Below, piece after piece: positions 1-6,314 of a DNA stretch of 11,909 bases. Position numbers and translations under genes: made by a program. This DNA comes from an uncultured Fretibacterium sp. (lineage in GTDB: Bacteria > Synergistota > Synergistia > Synergistales > Aminobacteriaceae), in contig CALCEM010000069.1 in NCBI GenBank assembly GCA_937900285.1, forward strand, positions 1 to 11,909, in the 5' to 3' direction. The notes below the pieces were generated by a model. It had not been told where the DNA came from. It did not search any database and worked only from the letters and a program-made list of their open reading frames with translations. Positions within the stretch are counted from its first letter, which is position 1. Every line of letters begins with the position of its first letter.

Positions 1-2
1 GG

Positions 3-440
3 GGGGGATATGGAATAATATGCGAATTAATTCGGGACTTTGACGGAAAAATCTCACAAAATATAAACGAGTATATAAATTCCGGAAATTCCGCAAATGA
101 TTTTGAAAAAAGTTTAAATTGGATCATGAAACGTTTAATTTTTCGAGATATGTTTTTTTTTGACTTCAACAGAGGTAATTTTGTTATCCGCAAAAACAGC
201 AACGGCTCAAAAACTGTTATATTTGTCGATATAAAAAGCCTGAACAGGACAGGTTATATCGGTTTCTTGCATCTAGAACGAATTTTTTCACCCTTAGCAC
301 GTATAATCATGTTCAGAAGAATGCGCCGAATGTACAAAGAATTAGACCTAAAATTCCCGTTCAGGACATTATGTCAAAAAAAATTTTTCAGCACATTATT
401 TATAACTGTCCGTCCCGTAACATATCGTCAAAATATTTAA
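3..440 (+). CDS. YrbL-like protein (kinase-fold, PhoP-regulated YrbL family), 3' part only
   Basis: The reading frame is open from the left edge, so this is the C-terminal 145 residues of a gene whose start lies outside the window. Full YrbL-family proteins are about 200 residues or a little longer. The fragment begins G-Y-G-I-I-C-E-L-I-R-D-F-D-G-K-I-S, which matches the family's conserved block in which a Gly-rich turn is followed by ELIRD-DG-IS. A later stretch, FFFDFNRGNFVI, has the D...N layout of a kinase-like catalytic loop, and VIFVD further on resembles the metal-binding Asp of that fold. The family is known from the E. coli PhoP regulon and is also met near LPS or polysaccharide genes. 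Its biochemical activity is not established, so phosphorylation of a glycan or lipid is only inference. The 3' end runs 41 bases into the convergent decarboxylase gene. The ATG at 126 is internal, not the start. The family call rests on recalled motifs. Confidence 0.72.
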   Translation, partial: GGYGIICELIRDFDGKISQNINEYINSGNSANDFEKSLNWIMKRLIFRDMFFFDFNRGNFVIRKNSNGSKTVIFVDIKSLNRTGYIGFLHLERIFSPLARIIMFRRMRRMYKELDLKFPFRTLCQKKFFSTLFITVRPVTYRQNI

Positions 441-1353
441 TGGTACTCTTTAGGTCGTCTTCTAATTTTATTTTTGGCTCCCAGTTTAATTTATTTTTCG
501 CAAGCTCTATAACCGGTTTACGTTGCGTCGGATCATCTTGCGGCAATGGCATATAAGTAATTTTCGATTTTGAGCCGGTTAATTTTATTACGAGGTTCGC
601 AAGCTCTAACATCGTAAATTCTCCGGGATTTCCTAAATTTACAGGGCCTGTAAAATCTTTTTCGGATTCCATCATTTTTATCATGCCGTCAACTAAATCG
701 CTAACATAACAAAAACTCCGCGTTTGAGTTCCATCGCCGTAAATCGTAATATCCTGATTTTTGAGAGCCTGCACAATGAAATTACTCACGACTCTGCCGT
801 CATCTGGTCTCATTCTAGGCCCGTAAGTGTTAAAAATTCTTATAACTTTTATATTTACTTTGTGCTGTCTGTGATAATCAAAAAATAATGTTTCTGCTAC
901 ACGTTTCCCTTCGTCATAACATGAACGCGGCCCGATAGGATTCACGCAACCTCTGTAACTTTCAGGCTGAGGATGAACTTCAGGGTCGCCGTAAACTTCG
1001 GAGGTTGAAGCCTGTAAAATTCTCGCGTGACATCTCTTCGCAAGTCCCAAAGTATGAAGCGCACCTATAAAACTCGCTTTCGTCGTCTTAATCGGATCAT
1101 ACTGGTAATGAATCGGCGAAGCTGGGCAAGCTAAATTATAAATTTGATCGCACTCAATATAAATATCTTCTAAAACATCCTGCCTGATAAATTCAAAATA
1201 ATTATTGTTCATTAAATGTCTTATGTTATCTTTAGAGCCAGTGAACAAATTATCAAGACATATCACATCATAACCATATGTTAATAATTTTTCGCATAAA
1301 TGAGAACCTATAAAACCTGCTCCACCAGTTACTAAAATTCTTTTTCTGGACAT
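400..1353 (-). CDS. uxs: UDP-glucuronate decarboxylase (UDP-xylose synthase)
   Basis: A complete 317-residue cytosolic enzyme of the extended short-chain dehydrogenase family. It oxidises UDP-glucuronate at C4, decarboxylates it and re-reduces the product to UDP-xylose, a sugar donor for surface glycans. Visible motifs are the NAD-binding GGAGFIG at residues 10-16, D34 after the second strand, TSE at 117-119, and the catalytic Tyr-Lys pair Y146/K150 in YDEGK. ACPASPIHYQYDP (75-87), the HPQPESYRG-VNPIGPR segment and the C-terminal DDPTQRKP are hallmarks that separate this family from UDP-galactose 4-epimerases and dTDP-glucose dehydratases. Its length matches bacterial soluble UXS proteins. 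A purine-rich AGAAAGGA lies about 13 bases before the ATG, which is rather long spacing. The gene follows the frameshifted F420-beta-like gene after 68 bases on the same strand and may be cotranscribed with it. It converges on the YrbL-like gene, with overlapping coding ends and no visible terminator. Confidence 0.95.
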   Translation of the reverse strand: MSRKRILVTGGAGFIGSHLCEKLLTYGYDVICLDNLFTGSKDNIRHLMNNNYFEFIRQDVLEDIYIECDQIYNLACPASPIHYQYDPIKTTKASFIGALHTLGLAKRCHARILQASTSEVYGDPEVHPQPESYRGCVNPIGPRSCYDEGKRVAETLFFDYHRQHKVNIKVIRIFNTYGPRMRPDDGRVVSNFIVQALKNQDITIYGDGTQTRSFCYVSDLVDGMIKMMESEKDFTGPVNLGNPGEFTMLELANLVIKLTGSKSKITYMPLPQDDPTQRKPVIELAKNKLNWEPKIKLEDDLKSTIKYFDDMLRDGQL

Positions 1354-1773
1354 GAATATATTTAAATCCTTTCTAATTTAATATTTTATTTTCTACAAAT
1401 TATAATTTATATTTCAAAATATTATCTTCTCAAAATTATTTTTTTAGCGAGTCTTAATATTTTAAATTTCCGTAAATAATTTTTTATTCGCCTCAAATAA
1501 TTTTTTACACGGCTCAAAATAATTCCGACGTGTCCGCCTCTGTCATGAAAAACAGCGTATTTTAAATTATGAAGTGTTAAATTATTTACAAATTCATTGT
1601 AATTTTTGTCTTTTTTTCTGCGATTTGAATACATGCCATTATGAGAGATTATAAAATCTGCATCGGCATCATCCAGCTGAAATTTTTCGCGGTCGATTAA
1701 ATTTATTAATTCACGCCCCTTTTCTGAACGCACTAATAAAGCCGATACACCATCAGGATTATAACCGGGCATA

Positions 1774-1779
1774 TTTTTT
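1774..1779 (-). other. Frameshift point in A6 run
   Basis: On the minus strand the codons read GAA AAA ATA TGC. One additional A would give GAA AAA AAT ATG and join DFWGLEK directly to NMPGYNPDGV, restoring the family sequence and a whole number of codons (381 with the stop). A -1 ribosomal slip on the AAA lysine codon would give the same joint, but the site is not a canonical X-XXY-YYZ heptamer. A homopolymer indel is the simplest reading. Confidence 0.85.
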
Positions 1780-2490
1780 CAAGTCCCCAAAAATCGCAGA
1801 CTGTTATATCTGATTTATGATTCTCACCCCTGAAATTACACGAATAACAACCGGGACGCGCGAATTTAGCGAAAGCATGACCATATTCAGAATTATAAAA
1901 CTGTTCAGTAAATATTTTTCCGTTCTCAAATTCTGCAAATACATACGGCGGAACCCAACCAGTTTTTTTATATCTGACAGTAAATTTTTTTATTCTTGAA
2001 TTAAATTTTTTTTCCAGGTAATTTATATATTGCGAGTGAACTTCTTTTAACGTTGAGCCGTAACAAATCAAATCAATTGTAAATAAATTTTTGTAATCTA
2101 TATTTTTATTTTTATTTTTATCGCACGTTTTCAAATATCCGAATAAACCCGCTATATCACAGCCTAAACCAGTAAATAAAACTTTTTCACCAGAAATTAA
2201 TTTTTTTTCGATAAATTCAAAGACTGAAATATATTCATTTTCAACCAAAATTTTTTTAATTGATTCGGCATATTTTGAGCCTTTAAATTTTTCGAGTTCG
2301 CTTAAATTTTCTGCGCATGAAAATTCAATTTGTTTAAAATCTTTTGAGTAACTCGCACCTATTACTAAACCGCCGGAATTTATAAAGCCTTCGGAAATTA
2401 TGCTCGCTGCACCGCCCGATGCAGATTGTAATAATTTTTCACGTTCTTTATAATACCCGGAGTATGCAATTAAATTATTTTGCTCTTTGC

Positions 2491-2539
2491 TCTGGCTTCT
2501 GGCTTCTGGCTTCTGGCTTCTGGCTTCTGGCTTCTGGCT
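2491..2539 (-). repeat. 7-bp tandem repeat, 7 exact copies, inside the 5' end of a CDS
   Basis: On the + strand TCTGGCT is repeated seven times without error (AGCCAGA on the coding strand). A degenerate neighbour (GCTCTGG and similar) lies on the 2480s side. Three units make 21 bases, so the repeat encodes the 7-residue period SQKPEAR. Because 7 is not divisible by 3, gain or loss of one or two units shifts the downstream frame. Directly beyond the repeat the two other frames meet TAA after 4 and 6 codons, counted from the AGC codon that follows the repeat. This layout is that of a contingency-locus simple sequence repeat. Confidence 0.9.
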
Positions 2540-2589
2540 TCCCATTTTACAAGTATACACCATTTTTTTACAACCGCCTTTTAAATTAA

Positions 2590-2619
2590 ATTATATTAAT
2601 AAAAAAAATCCTCCCGCAA
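2590..2619 (-). promoter_or_regulatory. Possible promoter of the F420-beta-like gene
   Basis: A perfect TATAAT reads on the minus strand at 2595-2590. The best -35 match at 18-base spacing is TTGCGG (2619-2614), only three of six consensus positions, and it lies within the dnaK terminator hairpin. Transcription would begin near 2583, leaving a leader of about 20 bases with the AAAGG ribosome site. In an AT-rich genome a -10 match alone is weak evidence. Confidence 0.35.
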
Positions 2620-2633
2620 ATTATACAGGAGGA
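2601..2633 (-). terminator. Rho-independent terminator of the hrcA-grpE-dnaK operon
   Basis: On the minus strand the arms TCCTCC and GGAGGA (2633-2609) pair perfectly. The stem extends inward through T-G, G-C, T-G and A-T pairs to a 5-base loop, giving about ten pairs in all. Eight uninterrupted T residues (2608-2601) follow. It starts 36 bases after the dnaK stop, where the end of the heat-shock operon is expected. The + strand side lacks a comparable T-run. Confidence 0.9.
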
Positions 2634-2668
2634 AATAAAATTTTTAATGATCTGCAATTAATTTTATT

Positions 2669-4501
2669 TTATTTGTCGCTGAACTCCGCATCAACTGTTT
2701 CATTATCGTTATTATTGTTATTTGAAGCATTCGCGCCCGAATTATTTCCGGGATTTGCGCCAGCGTTAGGCGTTGCACTCTGATAAAGTCTCGTGCCAAA
2801 TTCCTGTAAAGTTTTTTCTAAGTCCTCTTTAGCTGACTTCATGGCCGAAGCATCTTCCTTTTCGATCGCAGATTTCAGCGCGTCAAGTTTCGAATTTACA
2901 CGGCCTTTTTCTTCAGGTGTCATTTTATCGCCAAGATCATTAATTAATTTTTCGGCGTTGAACACCGTAGCATCTGCCTCGTTACGAGCTTCAGCGGCAC
3001 TGCGTTTTTTCTCATCTTCATCGGCATGAGCTTCTGCATCACGGCGCATTCTCTCAATTTCATCCTTTGATAAATTCGAGGATTGAATCGTAATTTTTTG
3101 CTCTTTGCCCGTGCCTTTATCTTTAGCCGAAACGTTTAAAATTCCATTCGTGTCAATATTAAACGTGACTTCAATTTGAGGAATTCCGCGAGGAGCCGGA
3201 GCTATTCCATCCAAAACAAACTGGCCAAGCTTGACATTATCCGCAGCCATTGGGCGTTCACCCTGATAAATCATTATTTCGACTTGAGGCTGATTATTTG
3301 CAGCTGTCGTAAATACTTGACTCTGTTGCGCAGGTATAGCCGTATTGCGCTCAATAATTTTCGTGAACACTCCGCCTAAAGTTTCAAGACCTAAAGATAA
3401 CGGCGTAACATCAACAAGTACGATATCTTTATGATCGCCCTTTAAAATTGCTCCCTGAATAGCAGCACCGGCCGCGACACATTCATCCGGGTTAATTCCT
3501 TTAGTTGGATCTTTTCCGAGAAGGCTTATAATTTTTTTCTGAACCATCGGCATTCTTGTTGATCCGCCGACCAATAAAATTTTATCGATCTCGCTCGCTT
3601 TTAATCCGGAATCCTCAATTGCGCGCTGTGCAGGTTTAACAGTACGATCCAATAAATCCGCAGTCATCTCCTCGAATTTTGCGCGGGTTAATTTCATTTC
3701 CAAATGTTTCGGCCCGGATTGATTAGCCGTAATAAATGGCAATGAAATAGTCGTCTCGGTCATGTTCGATAATTCTATTTTTGCTTTTTCAGCTGCTTCG
3801 CGTAATCTCTGCATGGCCATGCTGTCGTTATTCAAGTCGATCCCGTCAGATTTCTTAAAACCATCAACGATCCATTCAACTATTCTGTTATCCCAATCAT
3901 CTCCGCCGAGTCTGTTATCTCCAGCAGTGGCTAAAACTTCAAAAACTCCTTCGCCTACATCTAAAATCGAAACGTCGAAAGTTCCGCCGCCTAAATCAAA
4001 TACTAAAATTTTATGCTCTTCTTTTTTATTTTCGCCGTATGCTAAACACGCTGCGGTCGGTTCGTTGATTATTCTCAAAACTTCGAGACCCGCAATTGTT
4101 CCGGCATCTTTAGTCGCTTGTCTTTGAGCGTCCGTGAAATATGCTGGCACGGTTATAACAGCTTGAGTAATAGGTTCGCCGAGATAATCTTCTGCGTCAC
4201 GTTTTAATTTTTGTAAAATCATCGCTGAAATTTCTTGAGGCGTGTATTTTTTTCCATCGATGTCTACTCTGTAATCTGTGCCCATTTCGCGTTTAATTGA
4301 CATGATCGTCCTATCAGCATTTACGATCGCCTGACGTTTTGCGAGTTGTCCGACTAATCTCTCGCCGTCCTTTGTGAAAGCTACAACTGATGGTGTCGTT
4401 CTAGCACCTTCGCTATTTGGGATTATAGTCGTTTGATCTCCTTCCTGCACTGCTATACAACTGTTTGTCGTTCCTAAATCTATACCTACAACTTTTGACA
4501 T
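2669..4501 (-). CDS. dnaK: Molecular chaperone DnaK (Hsp70)
   Basis: A complete 610-residue cytoplasmic Hsp70, which binds and releases unfolded polypeptides in an ATP-driven cycle with GrpE and a J-protein. The N-terminal ATPase domain opens with VGIDLGTTNSC (5-15) and contains VPAYFTDAQRQATKDAG, INEPTAACLAYG, LVFDLGGGTFDVS and ILLVGGSTRMP. The linker and substrate-binding domain begin around DVTPLSLGLETLGG, followed by the helical lid and a flexible Gly/Asn-rich tail that ends EFSDK in place of the common EEVDK. Its length is that of bacterial DnaK. GGAGGA lies 8 bases before the ATG. The gene is third in the hrcA-grpE-dnaK operon, 38 bases after grpE, and a strong terminator follows; no dnaJ follows. 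It is regulated through the CIRCE element upstream of hrcA. Confidence 0.99.
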   Translation of the reverse strand: MSKVVGIDLGTTNSCIAVQEGDQTTIIPNSEGARTTPSVVAFTKDGERLVGQLAKRQAIVNADRTIMSIKREMGTDYRVDIDGKKYTPQEISAMILQKLKRDAEDYLGEPITQAVITVPAYFTDAQRQATKDAGTIAGLEVLRIINEPTAACLAYGENKKEEHKILVFDLGGGTFDVSILDVGEGVFEVLATAGDNRLGGDDWDNRIVEWIVDGFKKSDGIDLNNDSMAMQRLREAAEKAKIELSNMTETTISLPFITANQSGPKHLEMKLTRAKFEEMTADLLDRTVKPAQRAIEDSGLKASEIDKILLVGGSTRMPMVQKKIISLLGKDPTKGINPDECVAAGAAIQGAILKGDHKDIVLVDVTPLSLGLETLGGVFTKIIERNTAIPAQQSQVFTTAANNQPQVEIMIYQGERPMAADNVKLGQFVLDGIAPAPRGIPQIEVTFNIDTNGILNVSAKDKGTGKEQKITIQSSNLSKDEIERMRRDAEAHADEDEKKRSAAEARNEADATVFNAEKLINDLGDKMTPEEKGRVNSKLDALKSAIEKEDASAMKSAKEDLEKTLQEFGTRLYQSATPNAGANPGNNSGANASNNNNNDNETVDAEFSDK

Positions 4502-4539
4502 TATAAAATTCCTCCATTCAAATTTAATTTAAATTTAAT

Positions 4540-5088
4540 TTAATTATTATTATTTTTTCCTACGATCACTTTTGAAGCTCTTAAAATTCTGTCTTTAGTT
4601 CTATATCCGCATAATAATTCTTTTAAAATTTTTCCGTCCTGTTCAGGTTCATTAACATTTTCAGTTCCTGTAGCGTCATGTAAAGCAGGATCAAAATTTT
4701 CACCCAACGCAGAAATTATATTTACTCCGAAATTTTCCAGAACGCTTAAAAATTGTCTTCGCACCATCTCAACGCCGGTAATAATATTTTTTTGATCGTC
4801 AGAATTTGCGTTTAAAGCTCTGTCCAAATTATCAAGCACCGGTAATAATTCCGTTATTAAATCTTCTTGAGCGCGTTTGCGGGTTTCTGATTTTTCCTTT
4901 TGAGCGCGCTGCCTGAAATTATAAAAATCTGCTCGCGAGACTGCTAACTCATGTTCAAGCTGTTTAATTTTTTCGGCGTTCTCATCTGCAACAACTTCCG
5001 GCGTAACTTCTTCATTTTCAGAATTATTATTATTATTATTTTCCTGTTCGTTCATTTCGTTTATATTTTCATTCTCCAAAATTTTCAC
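4540..5088 (-). CDS. grpE: GrpE nucleotide exchange factor
   Basis: A 182-residue partner of DnaK that ejects ADP and so resets the chaperone. Residues 1-36 are an acidic, Asn-rich, probably disordered head including six consecutive Asn. Residues 37-95 form the long dimerising coiled coil (KIKQLEHELAVSRADFYNFRQRA). The beta-wing domain carries the family signatures NFDPALHDA (131-139) and GYRTKDRILRASKVIVG (161-177). A strong AGGAGGTG Shine-Dalgarno site directly precedes the ATG and fixes the start. The gene sits between hrcA (36-base gap) and dnaK (38-base gap) and shares their CIRCE-controlled transcript. The C-terminus ends in four Asn residues, a likely result of AT-rich codon drift. Confidence 0.98.
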   Translation of the reverse strand: MKILENENINEMNEQENNNNNNSENEEVTPEVVADENAEKIKQLEHELAVSRADFYNFRQRAQKEKSETRKRAQEDLITELLPVLDNLDRALNANSDDQKNIITGVEMVRRQFLSVLENFGVNIISALGENFDPALHDATGTENVNEPEQDGKILKELLCGYRTKDRILRASKVIVGKNNNN

Positions 5089-5124
5089 CTCCTGAATTTA
5101 TTTTTATTATTTAATATTTATTAT

Positions 5125-6129
5125 TTAATTCTCATCTAAAATTTCCGCTACGGTCTCCAAAATATTTATTGATCTTTCATAATCCATTCTCAACGGCCCA
5201 ATTAAACCCAAAACCGTTTTTTGCTGCGAAGGCCGAGCCGGAATTAAAATCATTGCGTTATCCTGCATCCCTTCGGTTTCGTTTTCGTCACCTAATGAAA
5301 TTTTTAATTCTGGACTTCCTTTACATTTTTCTATCACGTCAGCAAGAGGCTTCTCCTGTTCAAGTAAATTTAAAACTGCCTGCAATCTCGTTAACGTCTG
5401 GAAATGCGGTAAATTTAAAATTTGACGTGCGCCACTGCTGAAAAATTTATAATTCTGCTGAGTTAATAATTTATCAAGCTCATTAATTGCGAGTTTATAC
5501 GAAATTTCAGCCTCCTCAAGTCCTCCGCGCACATATTGATATAAAACTTCACGCACCTCGCTCCATGAATGTCCTGCAGCAAATGTATTTATTCGGCGCG
5601 ATAATTCTTCGAGTGTGCCGGGTTCTATTTCATCAGGTAATTTAAACTGCGAATGATGAACTAAACCACCGCGCAAAACTATTAACGCGAGCACATTATT
5701 TCCGCCTAAATTCATTAAATCTATATGCTGTATTTCCGTATCATCTAAACTTGAAACCGCCGCGACTGCTACACAATTCGTTAAACGCGACAGCAAACGC
5801 GTAACATAATGTAATAAATCTTCAATTCCATTTTTGCGGCTTAAAATTTCTCGTCTGACATCTTCAACGTTATGGGGTTTCGTCCTTGCACGAGCTGTAA
5901 CAGAATCAACATAAACTCTATACGCTTTAGCTGTCGGCAATCTTCCAGATGAAGCATGAGCCTGATAAAAATATCCCATTTCTTCGAGGTCAGACATTTC
6001 GTTACGAATTGTTGCAGGGCTTAAACCTTTTATATATTTCCGCGTTATAGTTCTTGAGCCTGCAGGTTCGCCAGTCTTAATATATTCATAAACAACCGCC
6101 AAAATTATTCCGAGCTGTCGTTCAGTCAT
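5125..6129 (-). CDS. hrcA: Heat-inducible transcription repressor HrcA
   Basis: A 334-residue DNA-binding repressor that sits on the CIRCE operator and shuts off class I heat-shock genes; its folding is helped by the GroEL chaperonin, which links repression to chaperone supply. The N-terminal winged helix-turn-helix is clear: MTERQLGIILAVVYEYI, then GEPAGSRTI (20-28), then LSPATIRNEMSDLEEMGY (36-53) and the conserved HASSGRLPT-AYR-YVD segment (58-75). The remainder is the GAF-like dimerisation domain. GGAGGT lies about 11 bases before the ATG, slightly far. It is the first gene of the operon, with the CIRCE site 55 bases upstream of its start, so HrcA represses its own transcript. Confidence 0.98.
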   Translation of the reverse strand: MTERQLGIILAVVYEYIKTGEPAGSRTITRKYIKGLSPATIRNEMSDLEEMGYFYQAHASSGRLPTAKAYRVYVDSVTARARTKPHNVEDVRREILSRKNGIEDLLHYVTRLLSRLTNCVAVAAVSSLDDTEIQHIDLMNLGGNNVLALIVLRGGLVHHSQFKLPDEIEPGTLEELSRRINTFAAGHSWSEVREVLYQYVRGGLEEAEISYKLAINELDKLLTQQNYKFFSSGARQILNLPHFQTLTRLQAVLNLLEQEKPLADVIEKCKGSPELKISLGDENETEGMQDNAMILIPARPSQQKTVLGLIGPLRMDYERSINILETVAEILDEN

Positions 6130-6183
6130 TTTAAATTTTCACCTCCTGCTCCTGCTAAAATTTTTAATTTATATTTTATATTT

Positions 6184-6210
6184 TTATCACTCTATATTTT
6201 TGAGTGCTAA
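6184..6210 (-). promoter_or_regulatory. CIRCE operator (HrcA binding site)
   Basis: An inverted repeat with arms of nine bases and a spacer of exactly nine. On the minus strand the arms read TTAGCACTC and GAGTGATAA, against the consensus TTAGCACTC-N9-GAGTGCTAA. One arm is perfect and the other has a single change (C to A). It lies between the predicted promoter and hrcA, the classical position for autorepression. Confidence 0.96.
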
Positions 6211-6232
6211 TAAATTTTTTAAAACGGCGTTA

Positions 6233-6261
6233 AGATTAGCAAAATGATTAAAATTTGTCAA
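6233..6261 (-). promoter_or_regulatory. Housekeeping sigma promoter of hrcA-grpE-dnaK
   Basis: On the minus strand TTGACA (6261-6256), a perfect -35 box, is followed after 17 bases by TAATCT (6238-6233), a weaker -10 box preceded by an extended TG-N motif. Initiation is expected near 6226, so the CIRCE element falls just downstream of the start site, where bound HrcA would block RNA polymerase. Confidence 0.75.
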
Positions 6262-6314
6262 TAATGCATAAAAATTATTAATTCAATAAAATTCATGAGT
6301 GTGAAAAATATTTT

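Larger units (their letters stand above)
1422..2563 (-). pseudogene. Coenzyme F420 hydrogenase/dehydrogenase beta-subunit-like protein, frameshifted
   Basis: Two overlapping minus-strand frames, 2563-1733 and 1772-1422, read as one protein of about 380 residues if one A is added to the A6 run at 1774-1779. The first part carries SASGG (47-51), GSKYAES (95-101), VLFTGLGCDIAGL (128-140), DLICYG, and RPGCYSCNFRG followed by SDITVCDFWGLEK (251-263). These are the conserved landmarks of the F420-hydrogenase/dehydrogenase beta-subunit family (flavin and Fe-S related). After K263 the frame turns to nonsense. The second frame continues in family style, with NPDGVSALLVRSEKGRELI, and ends in a basic tail. 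No N-terminal ferredoxin domain is present. Stand-alone members are common in polysaccharide loci, often near pyruvyl transferases, but their reaction is unproven. Start ATG 2563 is preceded by AAAGG about 13 bases away; the second ATG, at 2545, has no Shine-Dalgarno site. Residues 8-24 are encoded by a 7-base tandem repeat. The frameshift may be real decay, homopolymer slippage or an assembly error. Confidence 0.85.

Noticed and set aside
371..556. Small plus-strand frame at the uxs 3' end
   Set aside because: It is antisense to conserved uxs codons and has no Shine-Dalgarno site.
1422..1772. Independent 116-residue gene starting at ATG 1772
   Set aside because: It lacks a Shine-Dalgarno site and its sequence continues the upstream family domain after one missing A, so it is the 3' half of a frameshifted gene.
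1774..1779. Programmed -1 ribosomal frameshift as the main explanation
   Set aside because: The AAA slip would work on paper, but there is no canonical slippery heptamer and no clear stimulatory stem seen; the family is not known for recoding.
2491..2539. CRISPR array
   Set aside because: The units are 7 bases with no spacers, so this is a simple tandem repeat.
2487..2783. Plus-strand frame with LASGFWL repeats
   Set aside because: It is the antisense reading of the heptamer array and of the dnaK 3' end, and has no family resemblance or ribosome site.
4505..4545. AT palindromes between grpE and dnaK as an operator or processing site
   Set aside because: They consist of AATTTAAATT-type low-complexity sequence common throughout this window and carry no GC-paired stem.
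6210..6314. Terminator after uvrA
   Set aside because: No GC-containing hairpin with a T-run is visible on the minus strand before the hrcA promoter.
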